Shown one piece after another: positions 54,248-64,000 of a stretch of 64,000 bases of DNA. Numbering within the stretch: the stretch's first letter is position 1; each line of letters begins with the position of its first letter. Origin of the DNA: Craterilacuibacter sinensis (GTDB lineage: Bacteria; Pseudomonadota; Gammaproteobacteria; Burkholderiales; Chromobacteriaceae); the NCBI RefSeq assembly GCF_009831765.1, contig NZ_WSSB01000002.1, positions 214,064 to 278,063 of the forward strand, given 5' to 3'. A model generated the notes under the pieces. The model was given only the letters and a program-made list of their open reading frames with translations, was not told the origin of the DNA and searched no databases. The position numbers and the translations under genes are program-made.

Positions 54248-54275
54248 CAGTCGCCCGCGGTGCGGGCTCCTACGG
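54248..54275. repeat. REP-type element downstream of the adhesin gene, inverted
   Basis: Reads on the minus strand as CCGTAGGAGCCCGCACCGCG, with the same GTAGGAGC head as the upstream copies and a GCCCGC/GCGGGC stem. It faces the upstream pair, so the adhesin gene lies between REPs in opposite orientation. Confidence 0.78.
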
Positions 54276-54355
54276 TTGGGGTGAGATAGCTAGTCCGTTA
54301 TCGACTCAGGAATGGACGGTCGTGGTGGCGGGAAGGTCTGTTGCAGAGTGGGCGT

Positions 54356-54390
54356 AAAAACGGGAGGCCATCGGCCTCCCGTTTGTTTTG
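54356..54390. terminator. Bidirectional terminator between adhesin and maeB
   Basis: Perfect 12-base stem AAACGGGAGGCC / GGCCTCCCGTTT with an ATC loop between convergent genes. Confidence 0.88.
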
Positions 54391-54417
54391 TGCCGCCTAA
54401 GCAGGCGGCGCCTGAGC

Positions 54418-56694
<2,277 letters not shown>

Positions 56695-56794
56695 TGGAAG
56701 GCTCCTGAGGTGCTTTTTTAAGCAGTTTGGATTAACAGCATTCGTTGGCCATTATATAGGCTTAGAAGCATTAGCGGCTATGCCGGCTGTCTGA

Positions 56795-56826
56795 CAAAAA
56801 AAGCGACGGTATAAAACCGTCGCTTT
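56795..56826 (-). terminator. Terminator after dctM
   Basis: On the minus strand, stem AAAGCGACGGT / ACCGTCGCTTT is followed by a T run, just past the dctM stop. Confidence 0.9.
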
Positions 56827-56846
56827 CTGGCCAATCAGGGCGTGGT

Positions 56847-58130
56847 TTACATCATGCCCAGTGTGCGTGGCAGCCACAGCGAGATGGCCGGCACATAGGT
56901 GATCAGCATCAGGAAGGCCAGCATGGTCAGCAGCCATGGCCATACCGCGATGGTCAGCTCGGTGATGCCCATCTTGGTGATGCCCGAGGCAACATACAGA
57001 TTGAGGCCGACCGGCGGGTGGCACATGCCCACTTCCATATTCACCACGATCAGGATGCCGAAGTGCACCGGGTCGATGCCCAGCGCCATCGCCACCGGGA
57101 ACAGGATGGGGGCGAAGATCAGCACGATGGATGACGGCTCCATCACGTTGCCAGCCAGCAGCAGCAGTACGTTCACCACCAGCAAGAAGGCGATCGGGCC
57201 GAGGCCGGCGTCGATCAGCCAGCCGGCCATCGCCTGCGGGATGCCTTCGCTGGTCATCAGGAAGGAGAACAATACCGCGTTGGTGATGATGTAGAGCAGC
57301 ATCGCCGACATCGAGGCCGAGTCCAGCAGCACTTTCGGCACCTGCTTCAGGCTCATGTCCTTGTACACGAACACCGCCACGATAAAGGCGTACACCGCGC
57401 TCATCGCCGCCGCTTCGGTCGGGGTGAAGATGCCGCTATAGATGCCGCCGATTACCACCACGATCAGGAACAGGCCCCACATCGATTCGCGGAATGCCTT
57501 CAGGCGTTGCACGGCAGTGGCCTTGGCCAGACGCGGGTAGCCGAACTTGCGTGCGCGATACCAGGTGGTGAGGCCGAGGAAGGTTGCCAGCATCAGCCCC
57601 GGGATCACGCCGGCCATGAACAGCTGGCCGACCGAGGTGTTGGTCGCGACCGAGTACATCACCATCACGATGGATGGCGGGATCAGGATGCCCAGCGCGC
57701 CGCTGGTGGTAATCACGCCGGCGCCGAAGCTGTTGGGGAAGCCTTGCTTGACCATGGCCGGCAACAGGATGGAGCCGATGGCGACCACGGTGGCCGGACT
57801 GGAGCCGGACACGGCGGCGAACAGTGCGCACGCCATCACGCCAGCGAGGCCGAGGCCGCCATGCCAGTGGCCAACCATGCTGGTGGCGAAGTTGATCATG
57901 CGCCGTGCCACCCCGCCGTGGGTGAGGAAGTTACCGGCCAGGATAAAGAACGGGATCGCCATGATCTCGAACTTCTCGATGCCGGTGAACAGCTTCAGCG
58001 CCACCGCCTCGATCGGCACCTCGGTCATGGTGAACAGGAAGGTGAGTACCGTCAGACCGAGCGAGATCGAAATCGGCATGCCGGTAAGCATCAGGACAAT
58101 CAATAGTCCGAAGATGATCAGCGCGCTCAT
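56847..58130 (-). CDS. dctM: TRAP transporter large permease DctM
   Basis: Main channel subunit of the sodium-driven C4-dicarboxylate TRAP importer. The 427-residue protein has 12 membrane segments and DctM signatures: LTGMPISISLGLTVLTFL, FFILAGNFLTHGGVARRMI, GSSPATVVAIGSILLPAM, PPSIVMVMYSVATNTSVGQL, and GMCHPPVGLNLYVASGITK. ATGA overlap with dctQ. Confidence 0.96.
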   Translation of the reverse strand: MSALIIFGLLIVLMLTGMPISISLGLTVLTFLFTMTEVPIEAVALKLFTGIEKFEIMAIPFFILAGNFLTHGGVARRMINFATSMVGHWHGGLGLAGVMACALFAAVSGSSPATVVAIGSILLPAMVKQGFPNSFGAGVITTSGALGILIPPSIVMVMYSVATNTSVGQLFMAGVIPGLMLATFLGLTTWYRARKFGYPRLAKATAVQRLKAFRESMWGLFLIVVVIGGIYSGIFTPTEAAAMSAVYAFIVAVFVYKDMSLKQVPKVLLDSASMSAMLLYIITNAVLFSFLMTSEGIPQAMAGWLIDAGLGPIAFLLVVNVLLLLAGNVMEPSSIVLIFAPILFPVAMALGIDPVHFGILIVVNMEVGMCHPPVGLNLYVASGITKMGITELTIAVWPWLLTMLAFLMLITYVPAISLWLPRTLGMM

Positions 58131-58741
58131 TTGTTGTCATCCTTGTGCTTGATATCGTGCGGGTGCAGGTTGTCGTCCATGGCGAACCAGTTGCTGTCTT
58201 CGGCAACGTCATCCATGCCTTCAACGTGGCTGTGGTCATGCTTGGGCAGCTCGCCGGTGCGCAGGAAGTTCCAGGTGACCTGCAGGAAGCGGAAGCTCAT
58301 CAGGTAGGAACCGCAGGGAACGGCGAGGTAGACCAGCCACATTGGCACTTCGAGGTCGGCCGAGGTCTGGTCGGTGTGGGCGATTTCCCAGACAAAGGTC
58401 GCACCCAGGGTGCCGACGATGGCGGTGAACAGCGCGCCGGCGAGCAGGCCCAGCACGATAAAGCGGCTGCGGTTTTTATCCCCCAGCTTGTTGATCAGCA
58501 CATCGACACCGACGTGGATGCCGGTGCGCACACCATAGGCGGCGCCGAACTTGGCCATCCACACGAACAGGTAAATAGTCAGCTCCTGTGCCCACGCCAT
58601 ATTGATATGGGCGAGATAGGGGTAGAGCAGGTCGATGCCGGAGCCGTAGCGGTGGGCAACGGCGGCAAAGGTAATCAAGGTGGCGGCGGCCATTAAAAAG
58701 GCGATCAGCCACTCCTCGAGATGGTCGAGGAATTTGAGCAT
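58127..58741 (-). CDS. dctQ: TRAP transporter small permease DctQ
   Basis: Four-helix membrane subunit that pairs with DctM. The 204-residue protein contains LEEWLIAFLMAAATLITFAA, WAQELTIYLFVWMAKFGAAY, the family GVRTGIHVGVDVL and a C-terminal hydrophilic, histidine- and aspartate-rich tail of about 45 residues that is longer than usual. GGAGAG lies before the ATG. Confidence 0.92.
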   Translation of the reverse strand: MLKFLDHLEEWLIAFLMAAATLITFAAVAHRYGSGIDLLYPYLAHINMAWAQELTIYLFVWMAKFGAAYGVRTGIHVGVDVLINKLGDKNRSRFIVLGLLAGALFTAIVGTLGATFVWEIAHTDQTSADLEVPMWLVYLAVPCGSYLMSFRFLQVTWNFLRTGELPKHDHSHVEGMDDVAEDSNWFAMDDNLHPHDIKHKDDNK

Positions 58742-58754
58742 GGGGTCTCTCCAT

Positions 58755-58787
58755 ACAAAAGGGCGCTACCCGTCAGGAGTAGCGCCC
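58755..58787 (-). terminator. Intra-operon attenuating hairpin between dctP and dctQ
   Basis: Minus-strand stem GGGCGCTAC / GTAGCGCCC with a TTTT tail lies between the binding-protein gene and the permease genes. It would make DctP more abundant than DctQM. Confidence 0.7.
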
Positions 58788-58800
58788 AGGGACGGGGCTA

Positions 58801-59799
58801 TCAGTTAGCCTTGAAGCCGGTGGCGGTCTGAACCGATTTCAGCAGGTCGGCACCGATGCGGTCAGCCATCTTGGCGTGTACTGGCGCCAGTGCCTGACGG
58901 AAAGCAGCGCGCTCGGCCTGGGTCGGGTTGTAGACGGTGGTCTTGCCCGAGGTGGCGATCTTCTTGAGGTCGGCCTCGTTTTCCTGCTTGGCGATCTTGT
59001 TGGCGTAGGTCGTGCTGTCGCGCATTGCGCCTTCCAGCTGGCTGCGTACGTCAGCCGGCAGGCCATCCCAGAACTTCTTGTTCACGATCACCGCATAGCC
59101 CAGATAACCGTGTGCGGTGGTGGTCAGGTTCTTCTGCACTTCGTGCATCTTTTGGGTGTACATATTCGATGGCGGGTTTTCGGTGCCGTCGACCACGCCG
59201 GTCTGCAGCGCCTGATACACCTCGGAGAACGCCATCACCTGCGGCATTGCGCCCAGTGCGCGCATTTCTTCGTCCAGCACCTTGGACGACTGGATGCGCA
59301 TCTTCAGGCCCTTGATGTCGGATGGCAGCTTGATCGGCTTGTTGGCCGACAGGTGCTTGAAGCCGTTATCCCAGAACGCCAGACCCTTGATGCCCTTGCT
59401 ATCCAGTTTGCCCAGAAGCTGCTGGCCGATCGGGCCTTGGGTGACTTTGTGCAGCTCGTCGTAGTTGTCGAAGATGTACGGCAGATCGAACACTTCGTAT
59501 TCTTTTACGCCCAGCGGGCCGAATTTGGCCAGGGACGGTGCCAGCATCTGCACAGCGCCCAGTTGCAGGGCTTCCAGTTCTTCCTTGTCTTTGTACAGCT
59601 GGCTGTTCGGGTAGATCTCAACCTTGACCTTGCCCTTGGTGCGCTCTTCGGCCACTTTTTTGAAATATTCGGCGGCTTTGCCCTTAGGGGTGTCCTTGGC
59701 CACGACGTGGCTGAATTTGATAACGATTTCGCCGGCTGCGAAGGCGGAGCCTGCAGCAAACGTGGCGGCGATGGCCAGGGTGGTCAGTTTGAGTTTCAT
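58801..59799 (-). CDS. dctP: TRAP transporter substrate-binding protein DctP
   Basis: Periplasmic receptor for malate, succinate or fumarate. The 332-residue protein has a signal peptide (MKLKLTTLAIAATFAAGSAF, cleavage after AFA), then GEIVIKFSHVVAKDTPKGKA, YPNSQLYKDKEELEALQLGA and the carboxylate-binding arginine in GLKMRIQSSKVLDEEM. GGAG six bases before the ATG decides the start over a longer frame. Divergent from a DctB-like kinase. Confidence 0.95.
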   Translation of the reverse strand: MKLKLTTLAIAATFAAGSAFAAGEIVIKFSHVVAKDTPKGKAAEYFKKVAEERTKGKVKVEIYPNSQLYKDKEELEALQLGAVQMLAPSLAKFGPLGVKEYEVFDLPYIFDNYDELHKVTQGPIGQQLLGKLDSKGIKGLAFWDNGFKHLSANKPIKLPSDIKGLKMRIQSSKVLDEEMRALGAMPQVMAFSEVYQALQTGVVDGTENPPSNMYTQKMHEVQKNLTTTAHGYLGYAVIVNKKFWDGLPADVRSQLEGAMRDSTTYANKIAKQENEADLKKIATSGKTTVYNPTQAERAAFRQALAPVHAKMADRIGADLLKSVQTATGFKAN

Positions 59800-59828
59800 C
59801 GGTTTCTCCAGTGTTTTGTGATTGTTCA

Positions 59829-59844
59829 TGCAGCCCTTGTTCCC
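59829..59844 (-). promoter_or_regulatory. Candidate sigma-54 promoter of dctPQM
   Basis: On the minus strand GGGAACAAGGGCTGCA carries GG at -24 and GC at -12 with the correct 10-base spacing. It would start transcription about 20 bases before the dctP ATG. dctP genes in other bacteria are sigma-54/DctD-dependent. Confidence 0.5.
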
Positions 59845-59888
59845 AGGCTGTCATTAGGGTGTAAAGTAGAAACCTCTGCCTTTTATAT

Positions 59889-59910
59889 CTATTGGGGAAT
59901 TCCGCAATAG
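59889..59910. promoter_or_regulatory. 22-base palindrome, candidate response-regulator site in the dctP-dctB gap
   Basis: CTATTG and CAATAG flank a GGAATTCC core; 10 of 11 base pairs match. It lies about 80 bases upstream of the predicted sigma-54 start of dctP, where NtrC-family enhancer sites occur, and 19 bases before dctB. Confidence 0.6.
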
Positions 59911-59928
59911 GGAATACCCTCATATGTC

Positions 59929-62226
59929 ATGAAATACCTGCTGTCAGTGCTTAAGCCGCGTTCAGTGCGGTTGTTGTTGTCCTTTACCGGCGTGGCTTTT
60001 ATTGCCTTATTGCTGTGCATAGGCAGTATTTCCTTTTTGTTGTACCGCGATTGGCAAGAAGAGCAACGCGATACCCTGATTCAGGATGTGTTGTGGCTGG
60101 AGCAGTCGATCCGGGTGTCGCTGGATGGCGAACGGTACTGGGCGCAGAACATGGCGACATCACTGGCCGGCGTTAAGCGTAGCGCCGCCCACCTGGCCAA
60201 TGCGCGCGCCTTGTTCCTGCGCGAACACCCCGATGTGGTCGAGCTTGGCCTGGTTGTCTCTGCCGATCTGGCGGAGAAGACGCGGGTGGCGCCGGAGATG
60301 GATGCCTTATGGCGTGCCGCCCGGCTGGGGCATGCCGCCTATGGCGAGCCTTATCAGGGTAAGGATGGACGCTACCGCTTTGATCTGGCTGTTGCTTTGC
60401 CGGACAGGCCGGGGCAGTTTTTGCGGCTGGTCTATCGCTTCGATCGTTTGCTGCAATCGCAGGTGCCGTGGTGGATGGCCGAGCGCTACCACATCAGTCT
60501 GGTTGATGTAGGCGGTAAGGTGATTGCCAGTAAGTTTCCGCAGCATGAACCGCAAGGTACGCTCAGTCACCAGCTCAGTTTCGATCCGCCCGGCTTCGGC
60601 CTCAGCCTGCGGGCCGTGTCGTACCGCCAGAGCCTGGGGGTGACACTGCCGGTGCTGGTGGGGGTCATCATCCTGTTGGCGCTGGCCTTGGCCGGCGCGT
60701 TCTGGCGTATCCGGCGCTATACCGGCGAGCGCTTGCGGGCCGAGCGTGCGCTGTCCGGCGAGATTTCGCTGCGTCAGGCGATGGAGGACGGGATGAAGAA
60801 CGGCTTGCTGGTCTTTGATCTGAGCGGCCGCATTGTCTACGTCAACCGCGCGTTTTGTCGCATGACGGCATCGGAACCGGAGAGCTTGCCGGGACGGATG
60901 CCGCCCTATCCGTTTTGGGGTGGGGGAGCGCCGGTCGATCTTCTGGCCATGCTCAAGGACTTCGGGTGCGACGGCTGGCCCGAGCACGGGCTGGAATTGC
61001 AGTTGCAGACGCCGCAAGGCAGCGTGGTCGAGGTGCGGGTCTATGTGACGCCGCTGGGCGATGGCGACGGCGGGCAGCGCGGCTGGATTGCGTCCATGTA
61101 CGATATTACCGAGCTGAAACGCCAGCGCCTGACCATGGTGGCATCGAGAGAGCGTTTTCTCGCGGTGTTGAATGGCTTGGAAACCGGGCTGTGTGTGTCG
61201 GCGGGTGGGGGCTTGACCCTGCTCTATAGCAACCCGGCTTTTACCCGTCTGTGGCCGCTGGCGGGCGAGGGCAGTTATTGCGTGGTCTTGCCGGGCTTGC
61301 CATTGCTGGCGGGAAGCGAAGGACAGCTGATCGAGTACGGCCCGGATGCCGCCGGGCATTATTTCGAGCTGCAACATAGCCGGATCGAGTGGAGTGATGG
61401 CGAGCAGGCGTGGTTGACGCGTTTGCGGGATGTGACCGAAGCCCGATTGCGCGACGAGCGCGAGCGGGCGCTGGAAGTCCGTTTCCAGACGACAACCCGG
61501 CTGGTGGCTATGGGGGAGATGGCTTCCAGTCTGGCGCATGAGCTGGGGCAGCCGTTGACCGCCATCAATACCTATGCCTCGGGGCTGAAACGGCGTCTGG
61601 CCGGTGTTGAGTCTTTGCCCGATGGCGTCACCCCCGCCTTGCAGGCTCTGGCCGATCAGGCGCAGCGCGCCGGGCAGATTGTCGGCAGCATTCGCGCTTT
61701 TGTGAAAAGGCATACGCCGCAATTGCAGGAAGTGGATCCGCTGGTCTTGATGCCGCATGCGCTGAGCCTGGCACAGCCCTTGGCCGACAAGCATCTGGTG
61801 CCGCTACGCCTGACGCAACTGGGCCGGCCATGTGCCTTGCAGCTTGATCCGGTGCTGATCGAACAGGTGATGCTGAATCTGGTCAAGAATGCCATCGAGG
61901 CGCAAGTCGAGGCCGGCGTCACGCGCCCGCGGGTGGATGTGCGCGCCGAAAGCGGCGTGTCCAGCTGGCGGGTCGAGGTGCAGGATAATGGCCCGGGCCT
62001 GTCCGAGGCGGCTTACGCCAATCTGTTTACCCCGTTTTACAGCAGCAAGGCTGACGGCATGGGCATCGGTTTGAATATCTGCCGTTCGATCATCGAATTT
62101 CACCGCGGCGAGTTTGGTGTCACCCGGACTCTGGCCGGCGGTTGTGTCTTCTGGTTTACCCTGCCGCTTTCCGGGCAAGGGCACGCCCTGCCGGACACAA
62201 CATCGGGCAGGGCGTTTCAGGCCTAA
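59929..62226 (+). CDS. dctB: C4-dicarboxylate sensor histidine kinase, DctB-like
   Basis: Inner-membrane kinase that would sense periplasmic dicarboxylates. The 765-residue protein has membrane helix 1 (about 17-38), a periplasmic sensor of about 195 residues, membrane helix 2 (about 236-256), two PAS regions (about 275-395 and 400-500), the phospho-acceptor H537 in SSLAHELGQPLTA, and ATP-binding boxes NLVKNAIEA, DNGPGL and GMGIGLNICRSI. It is divergent from dctP. No response regulator follows; nadB is next on the other strand, so its partner is elsewhere. Confidence 0.92.
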   Translation: MKYLLSVLKPRSVRLLLSFTGVAFIALLLCIGSISFLLYRDWQEEQRDTLIQDVLWLEQSIRVSLDGERYWAQNMATSLAGVKRSAAHLANARALFLREHPDVVELGLVVSADLAEKTRVAPEMDALWRAARLGHAAYGEPYQGKDGRYRFDLAVALPDRPGQFLRLVYRFDRLLQSQVPWWMAERYHISLVDVGGKVIASKFPQHEPQGTLSHQLSFDPPGFGLSLRAVSYRQSLGVTLPVLVGVIILLALALAGAFWRIRRYTGERLRAERALSGEISLRQAMEDGMKNGLLVFDLSGRIVYVNRAFCRMTASEPESLPGRMPPYPFWGGGAPVDLLAMLKDFGCDGWPEHGLELQLQTPQGSVVEVRVYVTPLGDGDGGQRGWIASMYDITELKRQRLTMVASRERFLAVLNGLETGLCVSAGGGLTLLYSNPAFTRLWPLAGEGSYCVVLPGLPLLAGSEGQLIEYGPDAAGHYFELQHSRIEWSDGEQAWLTRLRDVTEARLRDERERALEVRFQTTTRLVAMGEMASSLAHELGQPLTAINTYASGLKRRLAGVESLPDGVTPALQALADQAQRAGQIVGSIRAFVKRHTPQLQEVDPLVLMPHALSLAQPLADKHLVPLRLTQLGRPCALQLDPVLIEQVMLNLVKNAIEAQVEAGVTRPRVDVRAESGVSSWRVEVQDNGPGLSEAAYANLFTPFYSSKADGMGIGLNICRSIIEFHRGEFGVTRTLAGGCVFWFTLPLSGQGHALPDTTSGRAFQA
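62184..62214. terminator. Hairpin at the dctB 3' end
   Basis: Stem CGCCCTGCC / GGCAGGGCG inside the last codons of dctB, followed by TTT, in a 12-base convergent gap with nadB. It may end both transcripts. Confidence 0.4.
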
Positions 62227-62238
62227 ACGGTGCAGGGC

Positions 62239-63813
62239 TTAATCCGGCGTCAGGATAGTTTCGTGCGCTTCGCTTAGGGTATCCGGATAGTCGCGGCTGT
62301 AGTGCAGGCCGCGGCTTTCCTTGCGCTCCATGGCCGAGCGCACGATCAGCTCGGCGCACAGCAGCAGGTTGCGCAGTTCGATCAGGTCATTGCCGACATG
62401 GAAGTGACTGTAGTACTCGTCGACTTCCAGTTTCAACAGCTCGATGCGGTGCAGCGCACGCTTCAGGCGTTTATTGGTACGCACGATACCGACGTAGTCC
62501 CACATGGCACGCCTGAGTTCATCCCAGTTGTGCGAGATCACCACCTCCTCGTCCGGATCGGTCACCTGGCTGTCGTCCCAGTCCGGAATCTCGGGCAGTT
62601 TCTGTTCGGGCTGGGTCAGGATCAGGGCCGAAGCGGCCTTGCCTATGACCATGCACTCCAGCAAGGAATTGCTGGCCAAGCGGTTGGCACCGTGCAGCCC
62701 GGTGCAGGCAGCCTCGCCCACGGCAAACAGCCCTTCTACATCGGTTTGCCCGGCAAGGTCGGTGACCAGGCCGCCGCAGGTGTAGTGCGCGGCCGGCACC
62801 ACCGGAATCGGCTGCTGGGTGATATCGATGCCCAGCGCCAGGCAGTGGGCGTAGATATTGGGGAAGTGCTCGCGTACGAAGGCGGCCGGCTTGTAGGAAA
62901 TATCCAGATAGACACAATCGAGACCGTGCTTCTTCATCTCGAAGTCGATGGCACGCGCCACGATGTCGCGCGGTGCCAGTTCTGCGCGCGCATCGTGTTC
63001 GGGCATAAAGCGGGTGCCGTCCGGCAGCTTGAGAATGCCGCCTTCACCGCGTACTGCCTCCGAAATCAGGAAAGACTTGCTGTGCGGGTGATAGAGACAG
63101 GTCGGGTGGAACTGGATGAATTCCATATTGGCCACGCGGCAGCCGGCGCGCCAACCCATGGCGATGCCGTCGCCGGTGGCGGTGTCCGGATTGGTGGTAT
63201 AGAGATAGACCTTGCCGGTGCCGCCAGATGCAATGATGGTGTGCTGGGCCGCGATGGTGATAATGCGGTCGCTGGCTTTGTCCAGCGCATAGGCACCGAA
63301 ACAGCGTTTGCCTTCCTGCCCCAGCTTGGCGGAAGTAATCAGATCGACGGCAATATGCTCTTCCAGCAAAGTGATGTTGGGATGGGCGCGCAGCTTCTGC
63401 CCCAAGGTGCTGGTCACGGCGGCACCGGTGGCATCGGCCGCGTGGATAATGCGCCGATGGCTGTGGCCGCCTTCGCGTGTCAGGTGATAGCCGGTCTGGT
63501 GGGCTTCATCACGGGTAAAGGGCACGCCCAGTTCGATCAGCCAGTCTATGGCTTCCTTGGAGTGCTCGACAATAAAGCGGCTGGAGGCTTCGTTGCACAG
63601 GCCTGCGCCGGCGACCAGGGTGTCGGCTATATGGTGTTCGACCGAGTCACCGGTATCCAGTACCGCCGCGATGCCGCCTTGGGCATAGCTTGAGCTACCT
63701 TCCAGCAGGTCCCGTTTAGTGATTACGCACACCCGGCGCTGTTCGGCCAGATGTAGCGCCAAAGTCATACCGGCCAGGCCGCTGCCGATAATGAGTACGT
63801 CAAACTTGAGCAT
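62239..63813 (-). CDS. nadB: L-aspartate oxidase
   Basis: FAD enzyme oxidising L-aspartate to iminoaspartate, the first step of NAD synthesis. The 524-residue protein starts MLKFDVLIIGSGLAGMTLAL (FAD-binding GxGxxG), has GSSSYAQGGIAAVLDTGDS, the catalytic region HTIIASGGTGKVYLYTTNPD, and AAHYTCGGLVTDLAGQTDVE. The frame opens at a TTG five codons earlier, but the ATG is the family start. nadA and nadC are not in the window. Confidence 0.96.
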   Translation of the reverse strand: MLKFDVLIIGSGLAGMTLALHLAEQRRVCVITKRDLLEGSSSYAQGGIAAVLDTGDSVEHHIADTLVAGAGLCNEASSRFIVEHSKEAIDWLIELGVPFTRDEAHQTGYHLTREGGHSHRRIIHAADATGAAVTSTLGQKLRAHPNITLLEEHIAVDLITSAKLGQEGKRCFGAYALDKASDRIITIAAQHTIIASGGTGKVYLYTTNPDTATGDGIAMGWRAGCRVANMEFIQFHPTCLYHPHSKSFLISEAVRGEGGILKLPDGTRFMPEHDARAELAPRDIVARAIDFEMKKHGLDCVYLDISYKPAAFVREHFPNIYAHCLALGIDITQQPIPVVPAAHYTCGGLVTDLAGQTDVEGLFAVGEAACTGLHGANRLASNSLLECMVIGKAASALILTQPEQKLPEIPDWDDSQVTDPDEEVVISHNWDELRRAMWDYVGIVRTNKRLKRALHRIELLKLEVDEYYSHFHVGNDLIELRNLLLCAELIVRSAMERKESRGLHYSRDYPDTLSEAHETILTPD

Positions 63814-63942
63814 GATAGATGTCCGCAAGCGATGGTTTCGCCGATAAAAGCTAGCGTATCAGAATTTTTGATGCCAAAAAGCTGTTGCTTGGTATATGTA
63901 ACGGGTTGTTGGCAATAAATCGGGAATATCTTGCAAAAGGTG

Positions 63943-63971
63943 TTGACGCATCAGCCTAGGGTGCGTATATT
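63943..63971 (+). promoter_or_regulatory. Strong sigma-70 promoter pointing out of the window
   Basis: TTGACG, a 17-base spacer and TATATT, followed by CG-rich sequence at the expected start. No frame follows before the window ends. It is divergent from nadB and could drive a stable RNA or a gene beyond 64000. Confidence 0.65.
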
Positions 63972-64000
63972 TCGCCTCCTCAGCTGACGACGCAAACGAA

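Noticed and set aside
48897..54275. Composite transposon around the adhesin
   Set aside because: The flanking elements are short REP-type hairpins; there is no transposase, no long terminal repeat and no visible target duplication.

Overview
The window reads as the chromosome of a betaproteobacterium. Supporting signs are the cox cluster order (ctaC-ctaD-ctaG-DUF2970-ctaE, then SURF1, ctaA, ctaB and a Sco protein), the hisGDCBHAFIE-hinT-tatABC run, and the sigma-like/DUF3619/DUF3106/RDD block. E. coli-like YcaO, YdcST, DcuA and Psd proteins next to these suggest the Neisseriales (Chromobacteriaceae or relatives). That placement is an inference from gene content; no database search was made. 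The sequence looks GC-rich throughout. I see no transposase, integrase, prophage, CRISPR array, tRNA or rRNA gene.

Layout. 1-2920 (minus): a YdcSTU-type polyamine/putrescine-family ABC transporter, the permease cut by the window edge, with a large nested palindrome between ydcT and ydcS. 3165-6914 (minus): kup potassium transporter and ycaO. 7101-11237 (plus): proS, a lytic transglycosylase and a chemoreceptor. 11273-14544: a purine module of MarR regulator, guanine deaminase and AzgA-type permease. 14703-16475 (minus): RDD, DUF3106 and a sigma-like protein fused to a DUF3619-like tail. 16668-23133: branched-chain amino acid synthesis (ilvB, ilvH, ilvC, and a leuA fused to an N-terminal helix-turn-helix), interrupted by psd on the other strand. 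23484-25552: xpt and dcuA. 26133-34444: an aa3/caa3-type cytochrome c oxidase with its copper and haem A assembly genes. 34486-44481: a YcgR-like PilZ protein, the histidine operon, hinT, tatABC and a DUF2069 gene. 44713-54179: a type I secretion ABC transporter and membrane fusion protein, a LuxR-type regulator with a degenerate receiver, and a 1691-residue LapA-like RTX adhesin. 54418-63813: malic enzyme, a DctPQM TRAP transporter with a divergent DctB-like kinase, and nadB. The last 60 bases hold a strong promoter pointing out of the window.

How the genes work together. C4-dicarboxylate use is a theme: DctPQM and DcuA take up dicarboxylates, DctB senses them, MaeB converts malate to pyruvate, and pyruvate feeds the IlvB/IlvH/IlvC/LeuA enzymes. 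GuaD, the AzgA-type permease and Xpt form a purine salvage set. The secretion operon and adhesin form a surface-attachment system whose N-terminus carries a LapG-type TAAG site. The YcgR-like PilZ gene adds a second likely c-di-GMP link between motility and attachment.

The most unusual items are the in-frame HTH-LeuA fusion with AGACA-type half-sites in its own promoter, the sigma-DUF3619 fusion, the degenerate response regulator in the adhesin secretion operon, the REP elements on both sides of the adhesin gene, the heptamer repeats inside the his operon, the 110-base nested palindrome between ydcT and ydcS, and a candidate sigma-54 promoter with an upstream palindrome in front of dctP.
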